Assembly (NCBI RefSeq): GCF_024679095.1
Contig: NC_066517.1
Location: 70,001 to 134,000 of the forward strand
From: Eriocheir sinensis
Taxonomy: Eukaryota > Arthropoda > Malacostraca > Decapoda > Varunidae
Direction of reading: 5' to 3'
Length of the DNA: 64,000 nucleotides
Shown: in pieces, positions 1-10,105 of the stretch
Numbering within the stretch: the first letter of the stretch is position 1
Layout: the number at the start of each line of letters is the position of its first letter
Made by a program: the position numbers and the translations under genes
Notes under the pieces: generated by a model
Told to the model about the DNA's origin: nothing
Seen by the model: only the letters and a program-made list of their open reading frames with translations
Database searches by the model: none

Positions 1-975
1 CTGCCACTTCCTTGGCTGCCTTCGTACGAAGGGGGGTTGCTACCAAGAAGCGTGACAGGACGTCTATCACTGTCAGTACATACCTATAGCCTTCGTCTGA
101 AACAGACAAAGGTCCGACAATATCCATATGGACTCTGTCAAACGGTTGGCCAACCTCTGGATACCTCATAAGTGGAGCTGGCGGGGATCCCCTCTTCTTA
201 AACCGACAACAGACAGGACAAGATCTGACATATTGCTCCACGTCCGCCTTCATTCCCGGCCAGTACGCAAACTTGCGACAGCGTGCCAACGTAACCTTAG
301 TGCCTCCATGCCCTGCAGGTAGCATGGAATGCGCCAAAGCTAACGCGTTAGGAATGTAGCTTGGTGGAACGATAACCAGTCTTTTCTGCTTGTTGTATTC
401 ATCGCAAACATCGCGGTAGAGAATGCCGTTCTCTACACACACTTCACTAAGAGGCAGTTTTTTGAAGTGCCTCTTAGCTGCATTTAACGTTACATTGCTC
501 CTCTCTGCAACCTTTCTCTCATCTCTCTCATGTACGTTACCACCGGTGGTTTGTTCAAAAGCATGCTTCAATTCTCTCAGTTCAGGATCGCGATCCTGGT
601 GCTCCATGAGTCCAGCAAGACTCCAATGGAGAAACTTATCCTGTTTGTCATGTCCCTCCGGAGAGGCGACAGACATGTCCTGTCCACCCGTAAGGGTGAC
701 AGACATAATTCGAGCATCCAATTCGCCTTCTATCACGTCACTCTCTTGATTCCTAATCCTTGACAAAAAATCTGCTACCATGTTGCTGGAGCCTGGGAGA
801 TAATCAATACTAAAGTCAAATTCTCCTAGAAGTGTCTGCCAGCGTGCAATCCTGCTGCTAGGTACTGTGCTTTTTAACAGCCAAGTCAGTGGTCTATGGT
901 CCGACAGGATGTGTATCCTATAACCCAAGATAAGGGGTCGGTTAGTACTGAGGCCATAGATGACTGCTAAAGCTT
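1..975 (-). pseudogene. Gypsy pol: RNase H end and integrase N-terminal half
   Basis: This frame is open from about 975 down to the window edge. It begins with the RNase H core (LSDHRPL, then a conserved ARW near 865-850) and the connection region (DYLPGSSNMVADFLSR). The integrase zinc domain follows around 330-190: H in AHSML and PAGHGG, YWPGM, then CPVC. It then has the first catalytic Asp in MDIVGPL (about 130-110) and VIDVLSRF. The second Asp and the Glu lie beyond position 1. This frame differs from the upstream RT-RNase H frame. At about 970 the sequence reads GAGAGAAGC where an in-frame join needs one more GA, so a two-base deletion broke pol. Confidence 0.85.
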
Positions 976-2119
976 CTCTCTACCGCTGAGTAGTTACGTT
1001 CTGCTCCATTCAGGGTTCTACTAAAATATGCTATGGGACGTAAATTACCATTTTCATCCTTTTGTTGCAACACACCACCTATTGCCTTATCTGACGCATC
1101 TGTGGTGAGATTGAAGGGCTTCCGGAAATCCGGAAAGGCTAAAACAATGTCAGTCGTTAGACTGTTCTTTAGTGTGCTAAATGCATGCAATGCCTCTTCA
1201 TTCCACTCCAGATGTGTCTTATCATTCTTGGTTACTTTCCTCCCTTTGAGTAAATTATTAAGTGGGGATGCTATCTTGGCAAAGTCTTTAATGAATTTCC
1301 TATAAAAGTTAACCAATCCCAGGAAACCTTGAAGTTCTTTGACTGTTTTCGGAGGAGTGAGTTGTTGCACTGCCTGTACCTTTGAGGCTGAGGCTTCAAG
1401 ACAGAAGCACTAACAATGTGACCCAGATAATCTACTTGCTCTTTGACAAAGGAACACTTATCTAGTCTTAAGGACAGGTGAGCCTTCTGCAGTCTGTCCA
1501 AGACGGCATGGAGGTGCGGGAGGTGATGGTCCATGTCTTTCCCTTGTACGCTCAAATCATCAAGGTCTACCTGTACCAGACTTCCTGTCAGACCTATGAG
1601 AACTTGATTCATGATCCGTTGATAGGCTGCAGGTGCTGTTTTTAATACAAAGGGGACTGTAGTGAATTCATAGAGGCCATAAGGTGTCGTGAAGGCTGTC
1701 AAGTGTTTAGATTCCTCTGCCAATGGGACTTGGTGGTAGCCCTGGCGCAAATCAAGGGAGGTGAATACTTTACTTTCCCCTAACTGTTGCAAAATGAGGT
1801 TAATGTTAGGGAGTGGATGTTTGTCATCAATCAATTCATCGTTCAGAGCGCGGAAGTCGAGACAAAGTCTGACTCCACCATCTTTTTTAGCAACAGGGAC
1901 TAGAGGTGCGCTGTAGGGTGACGCACTAGGGCGTATAATACCCTGGGCCTCAAGGTCCTTGAGCTGAATCTCTATTTCTTTATGATATTTTACTGGTATT
2001 GGGTATGGCTTTTTATATATAGGCTTGTCATTTTTAGCCTTAAAGTGTGAACATAATAGGGGTAATAGTGAGTGGCTCGTTTTTAGAGCAAACACATCAG
2101 GATACTTGGGTTAAGCCTT
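976..2119 (-). pseudogene. Gypsy pol: reverse transcriptase and RNase H start
   Basis: The RT runs from about 2110 (KYPDVFALK) through IQLKDLEAQGIIRPS, SLDLRQGYHQVPL, and the active-site box near 1580. There the usual YLDD reads DLDD, so both Asp remain but the Tyr is replaced. The RT palm ends at VDYLGHIVS near 1420. A frameshift near 1375 moves the frame to 1370-942, which carries the classic TPPKTVKELQGFLGLVNFYRKF stretch in pieces and the RNase H start (LTTDASDKAIGGVLQQ, with catalytic Asp). A TAA lies just upstream of the RT block, separating it from protease. Family placement is firm; activity is unlikely. Confidence 0.88.
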
Positions 2120-3045
2120 CAGACAGCAATTTTCCCGTTGTGAGGGTAAAATAGCTCGTCTATCAGCTTATCGAGTACCATCTGCTTACTTGACTGGGTG
2201 ACAGGCGGCTTTGTAGTTGTTTTTGTGACAGCCGCTACACATTCATTAGTCGATGATTGATAGTATTCTGAGTGACAAGAATAAATGTGTCCCATCACTT
2301 CACCTGTTGGCATCTCAATAGTTTCTTCAGTTGGGTTAGCATAGGGAATGATGAATTTACCTTTGGTTTGTTTGACGTTAGGAGTTAAGGTTACTAACCC
2401 GGGAAATAAAAATGAAGAAGGGATATCATTGGACCTTGGGAGAAATAAGGCTTGCTGGGCTCTGCCAATCTCTGCCTCCAGAGTGACATACCCTGCCGTG
2501 CCTGGGAGCAAGGACGCCACGTTAATAGCGTATGCTTTCACTGGTACTTCCTCCATCTCGTCTAAAGTAGGTTTATGATCTTCTGGGTACGGGCTCATAT
2601 CGTCCGCAGCCAGGGAATGTACTTCCACTGGGTAGGCGCCCACCATTACACTAAACTGCCCAGGTGTGTCCAGCGGTGCAGCTACCACATTTTGTCTCCA
2701 CATAAATTCTAGGCCCAACAAAACTGCTGTTGGTAACACTATACCTTGTGATATTACTACAAACTTTTCTATAATTTCTCCGTGCCCAAAGTCTACTACT
2801 ACTTCGGCTATTCCTTTATTAGGGATTGGAGTCCGATCTACCCCTTGTATGGAGAGAGGTTCTGTAACTATCATCTTCCCGCCTACCTTCCTAAATAAAT
2901 CTTCTTCTATTAGGGACGCTCCTGCTCCTGTGTCTAGCATTGCGTAAACCATCTCCTTTTGTGCATTAGCGCCTACGCACAATCTCAACGTGAGGGCGTT
3001 GGTAGGGCCGTGGACTGCCGCAGCTACTCTGGGGTCGATTTTTTT
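2119..3045 (-). pseudogene. Gypsy aspartic protease region
   Basis: A retropepsin-like domain is recognised by the catalytic triplet region MLDTGAGASLI near 2935-2900 and a downstream VLLGLEFM near 2715. The frame is open from about 3045, just below a TAA, and ends at 2119 with a TGA. It lies about 20 bases beyond the gag stop and in a different frame. Just inside its start is a run of seven A bases (minus strand), a possible slip site, but in this copy the gag and protease frames do not overlap. The long segment after the protease fold (about 190 residues) has no feature I recognise and probably links to RT. Confidence 0.78.
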
Positions 3046-3067
3046 GTTTTATTATCGTGGTCACGGT

Positions 3068-4186
3068 TTAACAACGAGCTACGGGGTGAGCGACCCGCCG
3101 TGTACTCCGGGCGCCAGGCAGCGCAGGCGAGACAGGCTGACGCCTGTTTCGAGTGGGCTGGTACTGAGGGTACCGAGAGCCCGTTGGTGGGTGGTAGGCA
3201 CCCCTATACTGCCTTCCATATGTGCAATCGCGAGCCATGTGTCCTACATACCCACAAGCATAACATGTGGGTGGCGTGGGCGCGTTCCCATATGGGCGTG
3301 TAGGTGGCGCGGCGTGCCGTCCTCCCCTTTGGGTTATCGGGTAACGTGACTGGCCTGGAGGGCGTGGAGGACGGGCTTGTGAGACATGTTTGGGTCCGGA
3401 TGCCTGGGTGGAACAGACGTTCAGCACTTTTATTTCTTTGGCGATATCGGCATCGGATAGCTTCGACTCTGGATAAGCTTTAATATACTCATACCCTTTC
3501 TTTAATACCTTCTGTGGGTCCCCCTTTTCTTCCTCCGTTAGGATGAGTAAGAGGGCCGGAGGGAAAGCCTCTCTGAGAAGTAAAGCGGTTATCTCAGTAA
3601 GAAAGCTGGCATTGTCAGGCTTGAGAGCGATCAACTCGTCTCTCAATGTCTCCAGGCGGATGAGGAAGGTGCGGATGTTTTCTCCTGTCCGCCGTTTTGC
3701 CTCTCCCAATTCTTTCTGGAGGACCGAAAAGGTCCTTACTGTGGGAAACACACGTAGGAAGTCTTCCTTTACTTTTTCCCAATCCTGTCCACATCTAGTG
3801 ATACAACCGAGGAGATGATCGCGCGCTGCTCCCAGGGCATATTGTTTGGCTAACTCAATCTTTCCGGTAGTGTCCCAATTTGCCTGTGTCCGGCTTTCAA
3901 TATCCTCTATCCATTTCTTTGCTAGCTTATGGCATGGGAGGTTTGGTGCTTTGCTACTTTTTTCTTCTCCACCACAAAAATATAAGAGTCCCTGCACTCT
4001 ACTAAAATCATTCAAGGTATGACGGCTAAGTAGCGTGACAAGATCATCATGGGCAAGGGTGATCGATTTTCCATCTTCTTTTTTGGGGGGAGGGTTCTTG
4101 CCTTCGTCTGGCATTTTTAACTCTAAAGTCTTATTCCCGTAATTCCAAGAATAACTGTCTTCTCCCTCGCTTTCGGATGTGGACAT
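3068..4186 (-). CDS. gag: Gypsy gag polyprotein with CCHC zinc knuckle
   Basis: The frame is open upstream to 4342, but that extension lies in the LTR and leader. I therefore chose the ATG at 4186 (MSTSESEGEDSYSW), giving 372 codons. The middle has a capsid-like helical region (WIEDIES..., GQDWEKVKEDFLRVFP, ENIRTFLIRLETLRDEL). Near the C terminus is a perfect zinc knuckle, CYACGYVGHMARDC (C-x2-C-x4-H-x4-C), in an Arg/Pro/Tyr-rich tail that would bind RNA. Gag forms the cytoplasmic virus-like particle in this element class. The frame shows no internal stop and so is better preserved than pol. Confidence 0.85.
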   Translation of the reverse strand: MSTSESEGEDSYSWNYGNKTLELKMPDEGKNPPPKKEDGKSITLAHDDLVTLLSRHTLNDFSRVQGLLYFCGGEEKSSKAPNLPCHKLAKKWIEDIESRTQANWDTTGKIELAKQYALGAARDHLLGCITRCGQDWEKVKEDFLRVFPTVRTFSVLQKELGEAKRRTGENIRTFLIRLETLRDELIALKPDNASFLTEITALLLREAFPPALLLILTEEEKGDPQKVLKKGYEYIKAYPESKLSDADIAKEIKVLNVCSTQASGPKHVSQARPPRPPGQSRYPITQRGGRHAAPPTRPYGNAPTPPTCYACGYVGHMARDCTYGRQYRGAYHPPTGSRYPQYQPTRNRRQPVSPALPGARSTRRVAHPVARC

Positions 4187-4223
4187 ACACCAGTACAATA
4201 CCAATATAAACCAATATAAATCG

Positions 4224-4283
4224 CAAGTTTCACCACAAGTTTCACCACATGTTTCACCACATGTTTCACCACATGTTTCACCA
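4224..4283. repeat. 12-bp tandem repeat in Gypsy leader, 5 copies
   Basis: Five near-identical copies of a unit reading TTTCACCACATG on the plus strand lie between the primer-binding site and the gag start. Copies differ at one position (AAG versus ATG). It is non-coding leader if gag starts at 4186. Confidence 0.85.
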
Positions 4284-4286
4284 CCC

Positions 4287-4300
4287 CACACCTGACACCA
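4287..4300 (-). promoter_or_regulatory. Probable primer-binding site
   Basis: On the minus strand TGGTGTCAGGTGTG follows the LTR end ...TTACAACA by one base. A TGG-starting site directly after a CA-ending LTR is the expected position for tRNA priming. The matching tRNA was not determined. Confidence 0.55.
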
Positions 4301-4301
4301 A

Positions 4302-4949
4302 TGTTGTAACCCGTAATCCGGGTCACACAGGGGAGACGACACACTGTTTGTATTAGTGACACTTGACTTAAAATTCTGGTACTTTTAGGAGTATTTAAAG
4401 GAGTTCGTAAATGGGGTGATGAAACGGTGTCGCCTTTCTTATATGTATTTTATTCTACCTTAATACTACTTAATATTACAGAGGGTAAAAATATTGTTTA
4501 AACCAGCGACTGGCTTACTAGACTCAATGAGTCTTCAGGTTTTCTTTCACTATTGGTTACTGACGTTAACACTGGTATAATATTGAGTAAAAACTCACAC
4601 AATAAAGTATCATAGAAATATAATCCTAAGTAAAACTAAGATAATAGAACACAATAGATATGTTAGATACGCTTTCCTCTATGGTAATTCTTCACTCCAT
4701 ACTCACAGTAGCAACGATGAATGTTCTACCCATGTTGTCTAGGGAAGGACAACTGAGTGTCCAGCCACGAACAGAGTGCTGGTTAATCTGAGGTCAAGCC
4801 TGGAGAAAATGCTTCTTATATAGGCAGATATCGCGAGGGTAATACGTCAGGCGTGTGAGTCATACATCAAACTCACACCGAGCTCATACAATAATCTACC
4901 TAACCGACATGCTTAATTCACGCGGTGACGCAGCTTTGTTTTCATAACA
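4302..4949 (-). repeat. Probable 5' LTR of the Gypsy element
   Basis: On the minus strand the segment starts TGTTATGA and ends TTACAACA, i.e. TG...CA with short inverted ends, directly before the primer-binding site. It contains a minus-strand TATATAAG at 4822-4815 and an AATAAA at 4454-4449. The inner boundary is well placed. The outer boundary at 4949 is inferred from the TGTT start alone, because the partner LTR is outside the window. Confidence 0.6.
4815..4822 (-). promoter_or_regulatory. TATA box candidate in LTR
   Basis: TATATAAG on the minus strand inside the LTR, about 630 bases upstream of the gag ATG. It would be the U3 promoter. Confidence 0.45.
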
Positions 4950-5189
4950 TTTTGTTCCGCGGCTGATCCTGTTTTTGCCGCGGTGATTGTGTTTTGGCTT
5001 AGAGAGATAAGCGGGTGCGTTAATGGGCAATTACAATTGTGTATAGGTTGGTAAATGAACAGTGGGGACAATCATGTGTTGGAGTCCGTGTTGTGTTTTA
5101 GCGGTCGATACCGCTGTTGTCATCGGAAAATATTGCCGGTGAAGATGATGATGACACGAGTGGTGTCGCAGCCCTCGGGGCACCACAGA

Positions 5190-5348
5190 AAGAGTTTGAC
5201 CTGGCAGGGTGACAGCACGGAGGCACAGTTTTTAAGGACAATAGGAGGCACTCCATCAGGTCCATAAGCCATCTGAGAATAGAGGGCATAGAAAACATCA
5301 TTTTGAAGAATCTTTATAACAGGCATAAAGGAGTCAGAGGGGGGATGA
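5190..5348 (-). pseudogene. Jockey/I-like LINE fragment (RT N-terminal part)
   Basis: The minus strand encodes MPVIKILQNDVFYALY, then [19 protein letters not shown]. This closely matches the start of the RT domain in the LINE copies at 10099-12812, 20805-24600 and 55408-56963. It is truncated at both ends and has a small deletion relative to those copies. The 240 bases to its left (4950-5189) show nothing I recognise. Confidence 0.8.
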
Positions 5349-5356
5349 GTAGAGGA

Positions 5357-5582
<226 letters not shown>

Positions 5583-5604
5583 GAAGCCATTCCAATCAGC
5601 TCAC

Positions 5605-5768
5605 CTCTTCCCTTACGTTCTCTCCCCAAAGTTTCCCCTCCACTCTTCCCTTACGTTCTCTCCCCAAAGTATCCCCTCCACTTTTCCCTTACGTTCTCTC
5701 CCCAAAGTTTCCCCTCCACTCTTCCCTTACGTTCTCTCCCTAAAGTTTCCCCTCCCCTTTTCCCACCC
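5605..5768. repeat. 38-bp pyrimidine-rich tandem repeat, 4 copies
   Basis: The motif TTACGTTCTCTCCCCAAAG recurs at 5613, 5651, 5689 and 5727, exactly 38 bases apart, with few substitutions. It lies in the presumed intron upstream of the Dpr-like exon. The sequence from 5769 to the exon is C-rich and low in complexity. Confidence 0.9.
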
Positions 5769-5986
5769 ACAAACCAACGCACAACCAACTTCACCACCTC
5801 ACAGATGTTGCCCAACCCTTTCTTCTAACCCAATCCCTCCCACTCTACCTCCTCCCCACCACACCCCTGCCTCCTACACCAAACAACCCCCTCCCCCTTC
5901 CCCCTCTACCCTCCCTCCTTCCTCCAACCCTCACACCGCTGCCTCCCTCACCCAACTAACCCCCTCCCCCCCTTTTCCCTCCGCAG

Positions 5987-6126
5987 GTGCCGCCCACAGA
6001 ACCCTGGAGGCGGATCAGCTGTGTCCCACCTGTCTTTACTTCCTGCCCACGTCCGTCGAGGTCACCACACCTGTGGGCATCCCGGCCAACCTCACCTGCG
6101 GCGTCAGGCAGCTCGGGGACAAGAAG
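5987..6126 (+). CDS. Host exon: start of first Ig domain of a Dpr-like cell-surface protein
   Basis: A pyrimidine tract ending CCGCAG (5981-5986) precedes the exon and GTGAGA follows AAGAAG at 6126. The 140-bp exon enters in phase 1 and leaves in phase 0. Its peptide ends with VTTPVGIPANLTC and GVRQLGDKK. The pattern of Gly, a Cys-containing B strand and LGDK immediately before the splice matches the first immunoglobulin domain of the Dpr family, where VSW follows; Dpr proteins are neuronal adhesion receptors that bind DIPs. The next exon was not found in this window, so 6127 onward may be a long intron. Other Ig proteins remain possible. Confidence 0.68.
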
Positions 6127-7690
6127 GTGAGAGGGAGGAGAGGAAGGGAGATCAGATTTAACCTAGTCCTTAATGGTCTTGGGTGAGGAAGGAGATGAGG
6201 AGGTAAAGAGGAGATGAATGTGAGAAGTGAGGAGAGAAACGGAGATCTGATTTCACCTATTCCTTTCTGTTCGTTGGTGAAAGAGAGGAAAAGGAGATGA
6301 GGGGAAAGGTGGTGAGGAGATGAGGAGCAGGAGGTTGTTATAGAAGGATATCAATATATTATTATTATTATTTAGTATCACCACGAATTAGGCATACAAT
6401 TGTCAATGGAAAAAACCCACGACAGATAGATCACGCCAGCTTATAGGAATGTCGTCCGTCAGTGTTTACCGTCTCAGTTTGTATACAAAGCATTTCATAG
6501 TGCGTGGAGGTCACCTTGACGTACGTGACCAATTGTAACTTAATTATTTTCCAAGCTATAACTCGTCACTCCTTCACGAGAGTCCGACTGACACACAACG
6601 GCAGTCGCTCTCGCTCCGACGCTCTTTGTACATATAGGCTAAGAATATATTCGCCTTAAGGAAGCTGAAGTCTTAATCAACGCCCTTTAAACGCCCCCCG
6701 GTTCACCGTTACAAGGTGAGGTTATGAGGAGGTGAAGAGGAGATGAAGGTTAAAAGTGAGGAGACAAAAGGAGCTCTGAGTTCATCTATTCCTGTTCTTG
6801 GGTGAAAGAGGAGAAAGAGGAGGTGAGGAGAAGATGAGGAGCAGGAGGTGAGGAGAAAGAATAAGTAAAAAGAGAGGAGAGAAAAGGAGCTCTGAGTTCA
6901 TCTATTCCTTCGTCTCCCTGGTGTTCCTGTGTGAGGGATGGAAGGAGAAGATAAGGGGCAGGTAAAGAGGCAAGGTGGAAATAGAAGAGAGACGGTGAGC
7001 AGAGATGAGGGGGAAGAAGGTGATAAGAGGGAAGAGAAAAGGAGCTCAGAATTCGTCTATTCCTTCCTTTTTTTTCATGGGCGAGGGTTACGAGATGAGG
7101 GACAGGTGAGGAGATAAGGTGAGATGAGAAGAGGGAAGAAGGTGAAAAGAGTAGAGGAAATGAGTGAGAAGAGATTAATGGAGTTCAGAGTTAACCTACT
7201 CCTTCTGTTCCTGGTTATACTGTGTGAGAGTTGGAAAAAGGAGATGAAGGACAGGTGAGGAGAGAAGGTGAAAAGAGTAAAGAAGGAAAGTGAGAAGAGA
7301 GAAAAGAAAGTGAGAAGACAGGGGAGAAAGGGAGGTCTGCGGTCACCTATTCCTGCCTCTTCCTGCTTTTCTTGGATGAAGGTTAGAAGGAGATGAGGGG
7401 AAGAAGGTGTGGTAGAGGTGAGGAGATGAAAAGGAGACAAGAAGGTGAGAAGAGAGACAACGAAAGAGTTACCTTATTCCTCTCTTGTTCCTGCTTTTCC
7501 TGTGTAAGGATTGGAAGGAGACGAGGGGCAGGTGAGGAGACGAGAAGGCGGGTGAAAGGGAGGCGAGATGATGATGATGAGGCGAGAAAGCCGAGGTGAG
7601 AAGAGAGGAGAGAAAAGAAGCTCGAACTTTACCTCTTTCCTGTTACTGCATTTACTGGCTAAGGGTGGAACGAAAAGATGAGGAAGAAGA
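6127..7690 (+). repeat. Degenerate purine-rich tandem array starting at the exon donor
   Basis: About nine diverged units, 100-170 bases each, share a core like GGAGCTCTGAGTTCATCTAT followed by TCCT...TG and a GA-rich stretch with GAGGTGAGGAGA. Cores are seen near 6150, 6240, 6775, 6890, 7042, 7180, 7345, 7468 and 7618. The first unit begins at the splice donor of the Dpr-like exon (GTGAGAGGGAGGAG). The array is interrupted by the probable solo LTR at 6336-6713. No coding function is visible. Confidence 0.65.
6336..6713. mobile_element. Probable solo LTR, 378 bp, with AGGT target duplication
   Basis: An AT-richer, non-repetitive block interrupts the purine array. It starts TGTTATAG and ends CCGTTACA (TG...CA with inverted ends) and is flanked on both sides by AGGT (6332-6335 and 6714-6717). 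A 4-bp duplication and these ends fit an LTR retrotransposon reduced to one LTR. It is not obviously the same family as the LTR at 4302-4949. Orientation is unknown. Confidence 0.6.
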
Positions 7691-7748
7691 AGGGGAAGTT
7701 AGACGATAGAAATGGAGAGAGAGATGAATTGATATGTAGATGGATAGG

Positions 7749-7912
<164 letters not shown>

Positions 7913-8301
7913 CTTATGCTGGGATCACACATCTGCGATTTTTCCTCTGCAGCTAACTGCGATACCGAAAATGTTAGTCTCAGCTCGGTCGCCACCTGAG
8001 AAGTGCGATTTGTTGCGACAAGAAAGATCTTGCGATCCATTAATCGTAGACCTTTGCTACCATTGCAGGCGAAGCGAGGAAAGATCGAGTGGGTATCGCA
8101 GCTTACTGCAATTATCGCAAATTCCTGCAGGGATGCATCGTGAGCACATCGTGAGCACCTGCGACGTACGCACGATTATTGCAATGGGTAAGGAATGCTG
8201 CTCGACTGGCTCTCGTTTACAGTTCGACTTCGCAACGATGTACTGCAATTAATCGTGACCACCTGCTGGGTGTCCCCACAGGGATGTGAATGAGGAGTGG
8301 G
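7913..8301 (+). other. Unassigned segment, possible end of a DNA transposon
   Basis: The segment starts after TTA with TGCTGGGATCACACATCTGC and has many TGCGAT/ATCGCA words on both strands. A TTA target and a G-rich, CACAC-containing end are reminiscent of PIF/Harbinger-type elements, but I found no matching inverted end. There is no coding frame of note. Confidence 0.25.
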
Positions 8302-9183
8302 TCTGCCTGCCTGTACACTAACCAATCTACCCCTGCAGCAGCAACGCCAACACCATGAGTCTACCTGCCTGTACACTAACCAATCTACCCCTGCAGCAGC
8401 AACGCCAACACCATGAGTCTACCTGCCTGTACACTAACCAATCTACCCCTGCAGCAGCAACGCCAACACCATGAGTCTACCTGCCTGTACACTAACCAAT
8501 CTACCCCTGCAGCAGCAACGCCAACACTATGAGTCTACCTGCCTGTACACTAACCAATCTACCCCTGCAGCCAACACCATGAGTCTACCTGCCTATACAC
8601 TAACCAATCTACCCCTGCAGCCAACACCATGAGTCTACCTGCCTGTACACTAACCAATCTACCCCTGCAGCCAACACCATGAGTCTACCTGCCTGTACAC
8701 TAACCACTCTACCCCTGCAGCCAACACCATGAGTCTGCCTGCCTGTACACTAACCAATCTACCCCTGCAGCCAACACCATGAGTCTACCTGCCTGTACAC
8801 TAACCAATCTACCCCTGCAGCCAACACCATGAGTCTACCTGCCTGTACACTAACCAATCTACCCCTGCAGCCAACACCATGAGTCTACCTGCCTGTACAC
8901 TAACCAATCTACCCCTGCAGCCAACACCATGAGTCTACCTGCCTGTACACTAACCAATCTACCCCTGCAGCCAACACCATGAGTCTACCTGCCTGTACAC
9001 TAACCAATCTACCCCTGCAGCCAACACCATGAGTCTACCTGCCTGTACACTAACCAATCTACCCCTGCAGCCAACACCATGAGTCTACCTGCCTGTACAC
9101 TAACCAATCTACCCCTGCAGCCAACACCATGAGTCTACCTGCCTGTACACTAACCAATCTACCCCTGCAGCCAACACCATGAG
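8302..9183. repeat. Minisatellite, about 17 units: 58-bp then 50-bp
   Basis: The CCATGAGT landmark falls every 58 bases (8353, 8411, 8469, 8527) and then every 50 bases (8577 onward to about 9177). The unit includes GTCTACCTGCCTGTACAC and AATCTACCCCTGCAG. The longer units carry an 8-base CAGCAACG insertion after CTGCAG. The 50-bp units are nearly identical to each other, which points to recent expansion of one variant. Confidence 0.95.
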
Positions 9184-9430
9184 CCTCATTGACTTTATCG
9201 ACAGTGACACTGTGAAGAATCCTCAGCTAGTGGCAGTTAGTGGCCTTTGAGAGACTGCACATAATGACCCTCCAGTATGTTGCACAGCTGATACAGAAAA
9301 GGAAGAAAAGGAAAGGAAGGGGACAAGACGTTGTGTGGCACACTGTGGAAACCAAGCGAGGGAGCGTCCTCCTCCTTCTCCTCCTCCAAAGATTGCTCCC
9401 TCCCTATAGAATGGAGCACGGCCCTTTGCC
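9184..9430 (+). other. Unassigned; weak similarity to a Harbinger transposase start
   Basis: A plus frame at 9240-9491 encodes a hydrophobic stretch and then IQKRKKRKGRGQDVVW. This resembles the basic N-terminal region of PIF/Harbinger transposases, but nothing of the DDE core follows. The link to the segment at 7913-8301 across the minisatellite is only a guess. Confidence 0.22.
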
Positions 9431-9914
9431 AAAGGAGGCCCGTAGCGGGGTGCCGACAGACCGACTCTATCGGCGATCGAAATCTAGCTGATTAAGTCGG
9501 CCCCTCCCTCTCATATTTTCTACCTCCCGTTCATCTCCGCCATTCCTTCCCATTCTCGTTTCTTAATGTCCTTCTCTCCCTCCTAAATTCCCTCCGTTTT
9601 CTACTGTTTGTTCTTCCTGCTTCCCTTCTTCAATCCCCTTTCTACCTTCCTCTCCTTCCTTTTCTCCCTCCCAGTTCCTCCTTCCTCTCCTCTTTTCCCG
9701 TTCTTCCTGCCTTCATCCCAGACACTCTTTCAGCCTAATGATAACTCAGCCCTCCCTTCCCTGTTCCAACTTTGCAGCCCAGTAATTACTCTTAGGCTCC
9801 GTCCTTTGCCCTCTTATGATTATATGTCCTCCGGGCCGTGGTTAGGCGTAGTTAAGGCATATCAAGACCTGACAGATACGAAACAATACTCAGATTTGGT
9901 CTAACTACTATTTA

Positions 9915-9915
<1 letters not shown>
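9431..9915. other. Pyrimidine-rich intergenic or intronic sequence
   Basis: Mostly CT-rich from 9490 to 9760, then ordinary sequence. I see no gene, RNA or element here. Confidence 0.6.
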
Positions 9916-9980
<65 letters not shown>

Positions 9981-10011
9981 AACTACTAGTACTACTACTT
10001 CTACTATATTG

Positions 10012-10098
<87 letters not shown>
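9916..10098. repeat. (ACT)n and (AT)n microsatellites
   Basis: ACT trinucleotides run from 9916 to about 9998 with a few interruptions near the end. After a short spacer, AT follows at 10017-10098. Confidence 0.95.

Positions 10099-10105
<7 letters not shown>

Larger units (their letters stand above)
1..4949 (-). mobile_element. Ty3/Gypsy-type LTR retrotransposon, degraded, 3' part outside window
   Basis: Read on the minus strand from high to low coordinate, the order is 5' LTR, primer-binding site, gag with a CCHC knuckle, aspartic protease, reverse transcriptase, RNase H, and the zinc-binding and first catalytic part of an integrase. RT-RNase H-integrase order is the Ty3/Gypsy arrangement. 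The integrase runs off position 1, so the rest of pol and the 3' LTR lie outside the window. The parts sit in three reading frames, and a two-base loss plus another shift lie within pol, so this copy is probably dead. Clade within Gypsy is not resolved. Confidence 0.9.

Noticed and set aside
2959..3349. Plus-strand frames opposite the Gypsy gag-protease junction
   Set aside because: They are antisense shadows of the minus-strand retrotransposon.
8302..9183. CRISPR-like array
   Set aside because: The units are tandem and contiguous with no unique spacers, and the sequence is eukaryotic.
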